A stretch of 22,531 bases of DNA, taken from Actinocrinis sp035946395. Lineage in GTDB: Bacteria; Actinomycetota; Actinomycetes; Streptomycetales; Catenulisporaceae. The DNA lies in NCBI RefSeq assembly GCF_035946395.1, contig NZ_DASYZI010000153.1, forward strand, positions 1-22,531. The letters are read 5' to 3'. Both the position numbers and the translations under genes were made by a program. The notes beneath the pieces are model-generated. The model saw only the letters and a list, made by a program, of their open reading frames with translations. It was not told the origin of the DNA and searched no databases. Below, in pieces: positions 14,898 through 22,437 of the stretch (its first letter is position 1; every line of letters begins with the position of its first letter).

Positions 14898-14933
14898 GCC
14901 GGCCGCGCCGCGAAAGTTCGCGGCGCGGCCGGC
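14898..14933. terminator. Long GC-rich hairpin between convergent genes
   Basis: A perfect 17-bp inverted repeat (14898-14914 with 14917-14933), core GCCGGCCGCGCCGCGAA, lies 18 bp after the uppP stop and is followed by TTTCGG. It most likely terminates uppP and possibly the convergent gene. Confidence 0.8.
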
Positions 14934-14981
14934 TTTCGGCCGACGGCGGGTTCGGCGAACCCGTTCGCCTGGCTCGGCGGG

Positions 14982-16727
14982 TTACTTGGCGGTCGCGCTG
15001 AATTCCGCGGTGCGCGCGCTCTCGCCGCCCGCGTCCAACGCGGTGAACTGGTAGTAGTACGTGACGCCGCTGGTGACCGCGGAGTCGGTGTAGGTCGGCG
15101 AGGTGACGGTGACCAGCGGTGTGGCGCCCTCACCACCCGGTGTCGTGCCGCGATACACGCGGTAGCTGGTCGCGGCGCTCTCGAAGCCCCATTGCAGCAG
15201 GATGTGCCCGGTCTGCGGCGTGATGACGACGCCGAACGGCACTCCCGGCGGCGTGCCGCCGGTCGTGGCCGGCGTCGCGCTGGCCTCGGCCGACTTGGCG
15301 GAGGTGCCCGCCGAGTTCGAGGCGGTGACGACGTAGTAGTACTTCGTGCCGTTGGTCAGCCCGGTGTCGGTGAAGCTGTTGGTGGTGCTGGTGCCAACCG
15401 CGGTGGCCGCCTCCGCTCCGGCCGCGGTGCCCCGGTACACGCTGTAGCTGGTGGCCCCGGTGCTCGCCGTCCAGGAGAGCGCCACGGAGCCGTTGCCCGC
15501 GCTCGCCGCGAGCCCGGTCGGCGCGGCCGGAACGGTGACCGTGCCGCCGCTGCCGGGAACGACGGTGACCTCGTTCGAGTCGGGCGAGACGCCCGTCGCG
15601 TTGACGGCCGCGACGTTGTAGAAGTAGGTCTTACCACTGGTCAGGCCGGTGTCGGTGAACGTGGTGGTCGTGCCGCTCACAGTGCCGACCGGGGTGACCG
15701 CCTCGCCGTCGGAGATGGTGCCGCGGTAGATGTTGTACGAGGTCGGGCTGCCGCTCGCGCTCGCCGTCCAGGACAGCGCGGCCGAGCCGCTGCCCGCCGT
15801 CACCGCCAGGTTCGACGGACCGCTGGGCACGGAGGACGTCGCCGGGGTGACCGTCAGCTGGTCGACCCGCGAGACCCCGTGGTCGGAGACCGCGAGCATC
15901 GAGATCGAGTTCACTCCGGCGTTCAGATGTGCCTGGAGCGCGGAGTGCTGGTAGACGTCGAAGCTGCCGGTGATCGGGAAGCGCTCGGTGCTGGTGATCA
16001 CCACGCCGTTGACCTTGAGCCCCATCTGCCGGTTGTTGACGCCTGGGAACAGACCGCCCTGGAAGGCGTAACGCCAGTCGATCGTGTAGAGCCCCGCGGT
16101 CGGGACGACGACGTTGTTGAACGTCAGCGTGCCCGCCTGCGCGTAGGCCATGTCGACGACCTGCTGAGTCGGCGACGTGGACCCGGAGGAGCCCAGGTCC
16201 TGCGGGAACCAGCCGGTGAGCGTCTGGAACCAGTCGAAGCCGCCGAGCAGCGCGTCCTTGCAGTAGTAGAGCTCGCCGTTCCCGGAGGCCACGCCCGGCG
16301 TGTTGCCGCCGGTGCCGATCGGCGGCGGGGTCTTCGAGGCGTCCTCGGCGGTGCGGCCCGACTCGCCGGCCGAGTTCACCGCGCTGATCTCGTAGAAGTA
16401 GATCGGCGTGCTGCTCAGGTTCGAGTCGGTGTAGGTCGTGCCGGTGACCGAGGCGATCGGGGTGTTGCCCTCGGCGCCGGACGTGGTGCTCCGGTAGATG
16501 TTGTAGCTGGTCGCGCCGGTGCTCGCGGTCCAGTCGATGGTGATCGAGGAGTTCGCGTTGGCGTGCAGTTCCTCGCTCGGCGGGGTCGGGGGCACGCTGA
16601 CCGCGGCGGGGTTGACGGCGGCGGCCCGCAGCGGCTGCGCCGCGGCCGCCGAGGCGCCGAACCCGAGGCCGGCCAAAGCCAGCAGGGCGGCCGTCGCGGC
16701 GGCCGCGGGGTGGGGCACAGATTTCAT
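14982..16727 (-). CDS. Secreted fibronectin type III / carbohydrate-binding protein
   Basis: The 581-residue product has a signal peptide (about 1-30, ending ASAAAA), an FN3 domain (about 45-135), a beta-sandwich module (about 145-300) with YYCKDALLGGFDWFQTLTGW, GLYTIDWRYAFQGG and HLNAGVNSISMLAV that looks like a CBM6/35-type carbohydrate-binding module, then three FN3 domains to the C-terminus. The FN3 units share near-identical strands (ATSYNIYRST, SPTSYNIYRG, ATSYSVYRG, ATSYRVYRG). No catalytic domain is visible, so it probably binds polysaccharide or the cell surface. ATG 16727 was chosen because GGGAG precedes it at eight bases; ATG 16742 is possible. A perfect palindrome at 16796-16811 lies upstream and suggests sugar-responsive control. 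Confidence 0.83.
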   Translation of the reverse strand: MKSVPHPAAAATAALLALAGLGFGASAAAAQPLRAAAVNPAAVSVPPTPPSEELHANANSSITIDWTASTGATSYNIYRSTTSGAEGNTPIASVTGTTYTDSNLSSTPIYFYEISAVNSAGESGRTAEDASKTPPPIGTGGNTPGVASGNGELYYCKDALLGGFDWFQTLTGWFPQDLGSSGSTSPTQQVVDMAYAQAGTLTFNNVVVPTAGLYTIDWRYAFQGGLFPGVNNRQMGLKVNGVVITSTERFPITGSFDVYQHSALQAHLNAGVNSISMLAVSDHGVSRVDQLTVTPATSSVPSGPSNLAVTAGSGSAALSWTASASGSPTSYNIYRGTISDGEAVTPVGTVSGTTTTFTDTGLTSGKTYFYNVAAVNATGVSPDSNEVTVVPGSGGTVTVPAAPTGLAASAGNGSVALSWTASTGATSYSVYRGTAAGAEAATAVGTSTTNSFTDTGLTNGTKYYYVVTASNSAGTSAKSAEASATPATTGGTPPGVPFGVVITPQTGHILLQWGFESAATSYRVYRGTTPGGEGATPLVTVTSPTYTDSAVTSGVTYYYQFTALDAGGESARTAEFSATAK

Positions 16728-16795
16728 GGATCCGACTCCCATCAGTCGGTCTTCATTGACAACTGATCTATCAGGCAGCAGGAACTCGCATAGCT

Positions 16796-16811
16796 GGGAG
16801 AGCGCTCTCCC
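16796..16811. promoter_or_regulatory. LacI-type palindromic operator candidate
   Basis: GGGAGAGCGCTCTCCC is a perfect 16-bp palindrome with the central CG step typical of LacI-family operators (compare the TGGGAGCGCTCCCA box of CebR/CelR regulators). It lies about 70 bp before the FN3/carbohydrate-binding gene and about 200 bp before the CBS gene. Confidence 0.55.
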
Positions 16812-17011
16812 GGCGGACGGTACTGAGCCCCGGCCGGGCAGTCAAGGTTCGAAATCAGTCGGTCGCGCGGCGCCCCGGCCGCGCGTTCCCGGCGGCGTGG
16901 CCACGCAGCGATGCGGCCGGTGCAGCCGAACGGGGGCTGGCGGTGCGCGGCTTTCTCGGTCAGGGTGAAAAGGACGGTTCGCACTGATCGGGAGAGCGGA
17001 GGACCAGACAA

Positions 17012-17440
17012 ATGAGGGTCAGTGACGTGCTCGCGCACAAGGGACACGACGTTGTCACGATCCGCCCCGACGCCACGTGCCGCGACCTGCTCGCGCTGCT
17101 GGCCCGGCACAACATCGGCGCCGTGGTGGTCTCCTCGGACGGGCTCACCGTCGCCGGCATCGTCTCCGAGCGCGACGTGGTGCGGCGGCTCAACGACCTG
17201 GGCGCCGCCGTCCTCGACTCCCCGGTGTCGCGGATCGCCACGTCCCAGGTCCGGACCTGCGGCCCGGAGGACCCGCTCGACGAGTTGCGCGAGACGATGA
17301 CCCTGCGCCGCTTCCGGCACATCCCGGTCGTGTCGCAGGGCAGGCTGATCGGCATCGTCAGCATCGGCGACGTCGTCAAGAGCACCATCGACCAGCTCCA
17401 GGACGAACGGCAGCACCTGATCGACTATCTCCAGGGCTGA
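17012..17440 (+). CDS. Two-CBS-domain protein
   Basis: The 142-residue protein consists of two CBS domains: about 5-65 (VSDVLAHKGHDVVTIRPDAT, IVSERDVVRRL) and about 72-130 (VRTCGPEDPLDELRETMTLR, RHIPVVSQGRLIGIVSIGDV), followed by a short helical tail. Tandem CBS pairs bind adenine nucleotides and sense energy state; stand-alone ones are common in bacteria. No fused enzyme or channel domain is present. ATG 17012 is preceded by GGAGG at about 16998. It is divergent from the FN3/carbohydrate-binding gene and ends in a hairpin. The partner protein cannot be identified from context. Confidence 0.9.
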   Translation: MRVSDVLAHKGHDVVTIRPDATCRDLLALLARHNIGAVVVSSDGLTVAGIVSERDVVRRLNDLGAAVLDSPVSRIATSQVRTCGPEDPLDELRETMTLRRFRHIPVVSQGRLIGIVSIGDVVKSTIDQLQDERQHLIDYLQG

Positions 17441-17444
17441 ACCG

Positions 17445-17477
17445 GGCGCCGATCCACCCGAACGGTGCATCGGCGCC
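17445..17477. terminator. Hairpin after the CBS-domain gene
   Basis: Nine-bp inverted repeat GGCGCCGAT (17445-17453) / ATCGGCGCC (17469-17477) starting four bases after the stop. There is no T-tract, as is common in GC-rich genomes. It lies between convergent genes. Confidence 0.6.
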
Positions 17478-17525
17478 GCCGTACTTCAGCGCTTCAACTG
17501 CTGCTTCAACTCCTGCTTCATCGCG

Positions 17526-18263
17526 TCACTGGTTCGGGCCCGTGCCGCCGGCGATGAGGGCGGAGGCCTGCATCATGCCCCGCGAGCACACCGGGGTCGC
17601 CGGTGCGACGGCGGTGACGAGCTGCGTCGTCTCGTCGGGCGGGGTGACCTCGATGTCGTACGCCGTGGGCTCGCAGGTCCACTGCTGGCCGGGAGCCGGG
17701 GTGCCGTTGTCGCCGGCGCCGGGCACGTCGGGGGAGAGCCGGACGGTCGACGCGGCCGAACCGCCGGGGATGAGCCAGACCAGTCTCTTGGCGACGAGCG
17801 AGTCCCACACGACGTTGGTCGGCAGCGGCTGGTGCCGGGCGTTGAGCAGCAGCATGCCGGGGAAGCCGTAGATCGTGCACAGACGGCCCGACGTGTTCGT
17901 CAGCCTGAGGTTGTAGCTGATGTTCCCGGCGCCCGCGCTGCCGTTGACGACGGTGAAGGACGCTGACAGATCCTGCGTGTGGCAGCGTGCGGTTCCGGAC
18001 GCGGTGCCGCTCGCCGCCGCGGTGCTCTGGTTCGCGGACGGCGCTCCCGCGGCCGGACTTGACGGCGCGTTCGAAAGCGCCGCGCCGGATGGCTGAGCGC
18101 TCGCCGGCACGGTGCTCGATGACGGCACGCCGAGCGGTGCCGCGCTCTGTCCGGATCCCACCGGTGCCGCGCCGGCCGCCGCGGCGCATCCGGTTGCCGA
18201 CAGCCCCACCGCCGTGACGCACGCGAGGCCGATCACGGTGCTCATGAACTTCGTGTCGATCAC
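17526..18263 (-). CDS. DUF4232 lipoprotein
   Basis: The 245-residue product starts with a lipoprotein signal (IGLACVTAVGLSATGC; lipobox Cys at residue 26), continues with a Ser/Ala/Pro-rich linker to about residue 90, and ends in a DUF4232 domain with CHTQDLSASFTVV, NISYNLRLTNTSGRLCTIYG and FPGMLLLNARHQPLP. The domain is a secreted or surface beta-sandwich found widely in actinobacteria; function is unknown. The conserved cysteines could form disulfides. GTG 18263 is preceded by GGGAGG six bases upstream; ATG at residue 7 is an alternative. The gene is divergent from the ROK-kinase operon. The short stretch just after its stop contains a 12-bp CTTCAACTGCTG-type repeat (about 17490-17522). Confidence 0.87.
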   Translation of the reverse strand: MIDTKFMSTVIGLACVTAVGLSATGCAAAAGAAPVGSGQSAAPLGVPSSSTVPASAQPSGAALSNAPSSPAAGAPSANQSTAAASGTASGTARCHTQDLSASFTVVNGSAGAGNISYNLRLTNTSGRLCTIYGFPGMLLLNARHQPLPTNVVWDSLVAKRLVWLIPGGSAASTVRLSPDVPGAGDNGTPAPGQQWTCEPTAYDIEVTPPDETTQLVTAVAPATPVCSRGMMQASALIAGGTGPNQ

Positions 18264-18436
18264 CAGGAGCCTCCCACTGAGCCCGGCAGGCGGACTTCGC
18301 CTCCATTCCCAGGGACGGCCGCGCCGCGCTTCGGTTGAACCCGATCGGTCCGGCGGCCGGCCTGCGGCCCGGTGATCGGCGCGGCCGTTGCCCAGCTGTT
18401 ATCGATCATTTCGCCGAGGTCATTGCGCGCCCTCAC

Positions 18437-18467
18437 CTTATATAGTTTAGTTTCCTTACGAATTAGT
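18437..18467 (+). promoter_or_regulatory. AT-rich promoter/operator region of the ROK-transport operon
   Basis: A sharp AT-rich island (TTATATAGTTTAGTTTCC followed by TTACGAATTAG) in GC-rich DNA, 44-74 bp before the chosen GTG start. TATAGT at 18441 could be a -10 element, and the TTTAGTTTCC / CGAATTA bases resemble half-sites used by ROK-type repressors. Both are inferences. Confidence 0.4.
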
Positions 18468-18510
18468 GGCCCAGTCGGGCCGAGATCGGACCGGACTCGG
18501 GAGCAGACGC

Positions 18511-19569
18511 GTGGACCTGGACGCACCGGTCGTGCTGGGGCTGGACTTCGGCGGCACGAAGACCGCCCTCGCCGTGGCGGCCCCGGATGGCACGCGGCTG
18601 GGCTCGGCGGTGCACGAAACCCTGCCCGACCTCGGCGCGGACGCCAGCCTCGACCGGGCGATCACGGCGGGGCGCGACCTGCTGAGCCGGGTCGCCCCGG
18701 GCCGCCGGCTCGCCGCGGTCGGCGTGGCGACCATCGGCATCCCGGGCGAGGACGGCGTGGCGCTGGCCCCCAACATCCCCGGCTGGCACGGCCTCGCCCT
18801 CGGCCGCGAGCTGCGCGGCGCGTTCCCCGGTGCCGAGATCCGGCTGGCCACCGACGTCAAGGCGGCCGCCCGGGTGGAGGCCGAGTCCGGAGCGCTGGTC
18901 GGCTGCGACCCGGCGATCTATCTCAACCTCGGCACCGGCCTCGCGGTGGCGATCGTCGCCAACGGCGCGGTCGTCGACGGCCGCAACGGCGCGTCCGGGG
19001 AGATCGGCTACAACCTGCGGCGGCTCGGCGACGTCGGCGCCGCGGCGGCCGACCGCGTCCCGCTCGAAGACACCGTCAGCGGCAAGTCCCTGATGCTTGA
19101 GGCGGCGGCGCTGCTCCCGGACGCCGACGGTTCGGCGGACGTGTTCGCCCGCGCGGCCGAGGATCCCCGGTTGCTGCGGCTGTTCGACCGCTTCGTCGCC
19201 GAACTCTCCTTCCATCTGGTCAACTTGGCCATCGCGATCGATCCGGCGCGGATCGCGGTCGGCGGCGGCATGGTCCGCTCCTGGGACCTGCTGCGCGACG
19301 GGCTGCGCCGGGCCCTGGACGCCGCCGTACCGTTCCCGCCGGAGCTCGTGCGCGCGGCGTACCCGTACGACGCCCCGCTGATGGGGGCGCTCGCGCTGGG
19401 TTTGGCAGCGGCTCGCGAAGCCGAACAGCACAGTGAAGCCGAACAGCACGGCGTCGTCGAACACAGCGTCGTGGAACGCGGTGTCATCGAACACAGTGAT
19501 GCACGGCACGGTGACGGCGAGCAGCGCGCTGCCGGAAACGAGACTCTCACGAAGGGACTGTCAGGATGA
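18511..19569 (+). CDS. ROK-family sugar kinase-like protein lacking the zinc motif
   Basis: The 352-residue product has the ATP-binding phosphate 1 loop LGLDFGGTKTALAVA near its N-terminus, the catalytic Asp region RLATDVKAAARVEAE, LNLGTGLAVAIVANGAVVDG and GASGEIGYN, and the second ATP site AVGGGMV. ROK kinases phosphorylate hexoses such as glucose, N-acetylglucosamine or mannose derivatives. The usual zinc site is missing: Tyr replaces His in GEIGH, and the CxCGxxGCxE motif is absent. There is no N-terminal helix-turn-helix, so it is not a ROK repressor. The last ~50 residues are a His/Glu-rich repeat tail. GTG 18511 is supported by GGGAG; the stop overlaps the next start (ATGA), so it is coupled to the transporter. 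Confidence 0.82.
   Translation: MDLDAPVVLGLDFGGTKTALAVAAPDGTRLGSAVHETLPDLGADASLDRAITAGRDLLSRVAPGRRLAAVGVATIGIPGEDGVALAPNIPGWHGLALGRELRGAFPGAEIRLATDVKAAARVEAESGALVGCDPAIYLNLGTGLAVAIVANGAVVDGRNGASGEIGYNLRRLGDVGAAAADRVPLEDTVSGKSLMLEAAALLPDADGSADVFARAAEDPRLLRLFDRFVAELSFHLVNLAIAIDPARIAVGGGMVRSWDLLRDGLRRALDAAVPFPPELVRAAYPYDAPLMGALALGLAAAREAEQHSEAEQHGVVEHSVVERGVIEHSDARHGDGEQRAAGNETLTKGLSG
19417..19512 (+). repeat. Tandem repeat encoding the His/Glu-rich kinase tail
   Basis: Two 18-bp units (GAAGCCGAACAGCACAGT and a near copy) followed by four 15-bp units of the type GTCGTCGAACACAGC. Both lengths keep the frame, giving EAEQHS, EAEQHG, VVEHS, VVERG, VIEHS, DARHG at the C-terminus of the ROK protein. 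Confidence 0.75.
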
Positions 19570-21266
19570 GACGCACCGGGCTTCTCGCCGCCGTGACGGC
19601 GATATGCCTCGTCGCGAGCGCATGTTCGAGTACTCAGCACAAGAGCGCCGGCGGCTCCTCGACCGGAGGCGGCGGCACGGCCTCGCAGAACGGTCCGCAC
19701 AAGCAGGGCGGCACCGTCACGATCTCCAACGAGCAGGGCCAGACCTGGACCTGCGGCTTCAACCCGTTCAACCCGGCGGCGTACCTGGAGTCCAACGGCT
19801 TCGTGTACGAGCCGCTGGTCTTCGTCGACGAGCTGAACAACGAGGCCGAGACGCCGATGCTGGCGACCTCGTACCAGTGGAACGCCGACAAGACCTCGAT
19901 CGTCTTCACCATCCGCGACGGGGTGAAGTGGAGCGACGGCCAGGCGTTCACCGCCGACGACGTCGCCTTCACCTTCAACCTGATGAAGCAGGTCCCCGCG
20001 ACGGACCTGTACGCGCTGTGGACCGCGGCCGGGATGCAGAGCGCCACCGCCTCCGGCAACCAGGTGACGCTGACCTTCAAGCAGCCCGCGCAGCCGTACT
20101 TCTTCTTCTTCGCCGACCAGGTGACGATCGTGCCCAAGCACGTCTTCTCCACCGGCGACGCCGCCGCGCACCCGGACACGTGGAAGGACGCGAACCCGGT
20201 CGGCACCGGACCGTTCACGGTCAACCCGTGCACGCCGAACAACATCCAGTACACCGCGAACCCGAACTACTGGCAGGCCGGAAAGCCGTACATCCAGAAG
20301 GTCGAGTACCCCGCCTACCTGGACAACGGCCCGGCGAACCTCGACCTGGCCAGCGGCAAGGCGCAGTGGGGCAGCCAGTTCATCCCCGGCATCCAGCAGT
20401 TCTATCTGAGCAAGTCCGCCGACAACCACACCTGGTCGCCGCCGGTGCTCAACGTCTCGCTGTTCCCGAACCTCGACCCCTCGCACAAGGCCACCGGCAC
20501 GCTCGCCGTGCGCCAGGCCATCACCGCCGCGATCGACCGCTCGCAGGTCTCCTCGATCGGCGAGGGCGGGCAGGAGCCGCCGGCCAACCAGACCGGCGTG
20601 GTGCTGCCGACGTTCCAGAAGTACTACGACGCGTCGGCGACCTCCGCCGCCGGATACGACAAGCCGGACGCCTCGAAGGCGGCGGCGCTGCTGGCGGGCG
20701 CGGGCTACTCGCCGTCGCACCCGCTGAACCTGACCGTCATCACCATCACCGGCTACACCGACTGGGACGCCTCGCTCGCGGTGATCAAGCAGGAACTCGC
20801 CCCGATCGGGATCAACCTGACCGTCAGCGACCTGGCACAGCAGACCTTCGACACGAAGCTGTTCAACGGCGACTACGACCTGGCCTACTACGGTGAGCAG
20901 ACCGGCGGTCCCACGCCGTACTACGAGCTGCGCGAGATGCTGCACTCGGCGAACACCGCGCCGCTCGGCCAGCCGGCGAACGGCAACTACGAGCGCTACC
21001 GCAACCCCGCGGTCGACGCGCTGTTCGGCCAGTACGCCACCGCGGACGACGCCACCCAGGTCTCGATCATCAAGCAGATCGAGAGCTACATGGTCAAGGA
21101 CGTCCCGCTGATCCCGGTCACCGAGTCGGTCGATTGGTTCCAGTACAACACCGCGGACATCGGCGGCTGGCCGACGCAGTCGGACCCGTACGCCCAGCCG
21201 GCGGCGTTCAACTTCCCCGACGCGGGGCAGGTGCTCCTGCATCTGTACTCGAAGTCGGCGCAGTAG
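19566..21266 (+). CDS. ABC transporter family-5 solute-binding lipoprotein
   Basis: The 566-residue product has a lipoprotein signal (LLAAVTAICLVASAC; lipobox Cys at residue 20), a Ser/Gly-rich linker, and a family-5 (peptide/nickel/oligosaccharide) binding-protein fold with the signature IRDGVKWSDGQAFTADDVAFTFN (about 117-139). It captures an external ligand and delivers it to the DppB/DppC-type permeases that follow. Family-5 proteins bind peptides, but several actinobacterial and thermophile members bind oligosaccharides; the coupled ROK kinase gene favours a sugar here. ATG 19566 overlaps the kinase stop by four bases. A 17-bp repeat array begins directly after the stop codon, and a strong hairpin separates it from the permease gene. 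Confidence 0.9.
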   Translation: MRRTGLLAAVTAICLVASACSSTQHKSAGGSSTGGGGTASQNGPHKQGGTVTISNEQGQTWTCGFNPFNPAAYLESNGFVYEPLVFVDELNNEAETPMLATSYQWNADKTSIVFTIRDGVKWSDGQAFTADDVAFTFNLMKQVPATDLYALWTAAGMQSATASGNQVTLTFKQPAQPYFFFFADQVTIVPKHVFSTGDAAAHPDTWKDANPVGTGPFTVNPCTPNNIQYTANPNYWQAGKPYIQKVEYPAYLDNGPANLDLASGKAQWGSQFIPGIQQFYLSKSADNHTWSPPVLNVSLFPNLDPSHKATGTLAVRQAITAAIDRSQVSSIGEGGQEPPANQTGVVLPTFQKYYDASATSAAGYDKPDASKAAALLAGAGYSPSHPLNLTVITITGYTDWDASLAVIKQELAPIGINLTVSDLAQQTFDTKLFNGDYDLAYYGEQTGGPTPYYELREMLHSANTAPLGQPANGNYERYRNPAVDALFGQYATADDATQVSIIKQIESYMVKDVPLIPVTESVDWFQYNTADIGGWPTQSDPYAQPAAFNFPDAGQVLLHLYSKSAQ

Positions 21267-21352
21267 TCGGCCGGGCACGGCAGTCGGCCGGACACGGAAG
21301 TCGATTCGGACGCAGCAGTCAATCGGACGCAGCGGTCAATCGGACACCGTCG
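21267..21352 (+). repeat. Five-unit 17-bp tandem repeat after the binding-protein gene
   Basis: Units of 17, 17, 18, 17 and 17 bp beginning GTCGGCC or GTCAATC (for example GTCAATCGGACGCAGCG) start at the base after the TAG stop. The end of the coding sequence (AGTCGGCGCAGTAG) resembles a partial unit, so the array may have grown from the gene end. Confidence 0.75.
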
Positions 21353-21380
21353 TCCGGCCAAGCACAGTAGGCGCCTGAAT

Positions 21381-21413
21381 GCGCCGTCCCGGGCCAGCAA
21401 CCCGGGACGGCGC
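21381..21413. terminator. Strong hairpin between binding-protein and permease genes
   Basis: A perfect 13-bp inverted repeat GCGCCGTCCCGGG / CCCGGGACGGCGC with a 7-nt loop (CCAGCAA), 32 bp before the permease start and without a T-tract. Inside an operon, such a hairpin can stop part of the transcripts or protect the upstream mRNA, raising binding protein over permease. Confidence 0.65.
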
Positions 21414-21445
21414 CGGGACAGGACGAGCACGAGGAGTCGATCTCG

Positions 21446-22435
21446 GTGAAATTCGTGGTGCGCCGCGCCGGGTTCTTCCTGCTCACCCTGTGGGCGGCGC
21501 TGACGCTGAACTTCTTCATCCCCCGGTTCATGCCGGGCAGCCCGGTCAACGCGCTGCGCGACCGCACCCGCGGCAAGGTCTCGCCGGAGACGCTCCAGCA
21601 GATGCTCAGCTCCTTCGGCTTCAAGCCGAACCAGAACGTCGGCGTGCAGTACCTGGACTACCTCGGCAACATGCTGACCGGCCACTGGGGCCTGTCCATC
21701 GGCCAGTCCCTCGGCGAGCCGGTGACCACGATCGTCGGCCAGGCGCTGCCGTGGACGCTCGGCCTGGTCGGCATCACCACGGTGCTGGCCTTCCTGTTCG
21801 GCACGCTGATCGGCATCGTGGCGGGCTGGCGGCGCGGCGGGCTGCTCGACGCGGTGCTGCCGCCGCTGTTCGTGGTCACCTCGGCGCTGCCGTACTTCTG
21901 GGTGGCGCTGCTGCTGATCCTGGTCTTCTCGGTGTGGTCAGGCGGCCTGCTGCCGAGCGACTTCAACTACGACACGAGCCTGGTACCCGGATTCTCGCCC
22001 GGCTTCGTCGGCAGCGTCCTGCAACACGCGGTGCTGCCCGCCGCGACCCTGCTGATCACCTCGATCGGCGGCTGGATCCTGACCATGCGCAACAACATGA
22101 TCACGACGCTGGCGGAGGACTACGTCAGGATGGCCCGGGCCAAAGGGCTCTCACCGTTTCGGATCATGCTCGAGTACGCCGGTCGCAACGCCATCCTGCC
22201 CAACCTGACCGGGTTCGCCATGTCGATCGGCTTCGTGGTCAGCGGCGCCATCCTGGTCGAGTACGTCTTCACGTACCCGGGCCTGGGCTACATCCTCCTC
22301 CAGGCGGTCAAGGACGAGGACTTCCCGCTCATGCAGGCACTGTTCCTCATGATCACGGTCGCCGTCCTCGTGGCGGTGCTGATCTCCGACCTGGCCACGC
22401 TGTGGCTCGATCCCAGGACCAGGGGGAAGCGGTAG
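21446..22435 (+). CDS. ABC transporter permease, DppB/OppB type
   Basis: The 329-residue membrane protein starts with the usual VVRRAGFFLLTLWAALTLNFF helix and has six hydrophobic segments. The cytoplasmic EAA loop, LAEDYVRMARAKGLSPFRIM, contacts the ATPase subunit. YVFTYPGLGYILLQAV near the C-terminus is typical of the DppB branch. It forms half of the membrane channel for the ligand delivered by the upstream binding protein. GTG 21446 has GAGGAG at 21429-21434. A second permease gene starts two bases after its stop, giving the standard DppB-DppC order. Confidence 0.93.
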   Translation: MKFVVRRAGFFLLTLWAALTLNFFIPRFMPGSPVNALRDRTRGKVSPETLQQMLSSFGFKPNQNVGVQYLDYLGNMLTGHWGLSIGQSLGEPVTTIVGQALPWTLGLVGITTVLAFLFGTLIGIVAGWRRGGLLDAVLPPLFVVTSALPYFWVALLLILVFSVWSGGLLPSDFNYDTSLVPGFSPGFVGSVLQHAVLPAATLLITSIGGWILTMRNNMITTLAEDYVRMARAKGLSPFRIMLEYAGRNAILPNLTGFAMSIGFVVSGAILVEYVFTYPGLGYILLQAVKDEDFPLMQALFLMITVAVLVAVLISDLATLWLDPRTRGKR

Positions 22436-22437
22436 CC

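Noticed and set aside
15192..16766. A 524-codon rightward open frame
   Set aside because: Antisense to the FN3 protein; composed mostly of Arg/Gly/Val/Ala with no domain signature.
19008..21278. A 756-codon leftward open frame
   Set aside because: Antisense to the ROK and binding-protein genes; its Arg/Val/Gly-rich low-complexity composition is typical of GC-rich shadow frames.
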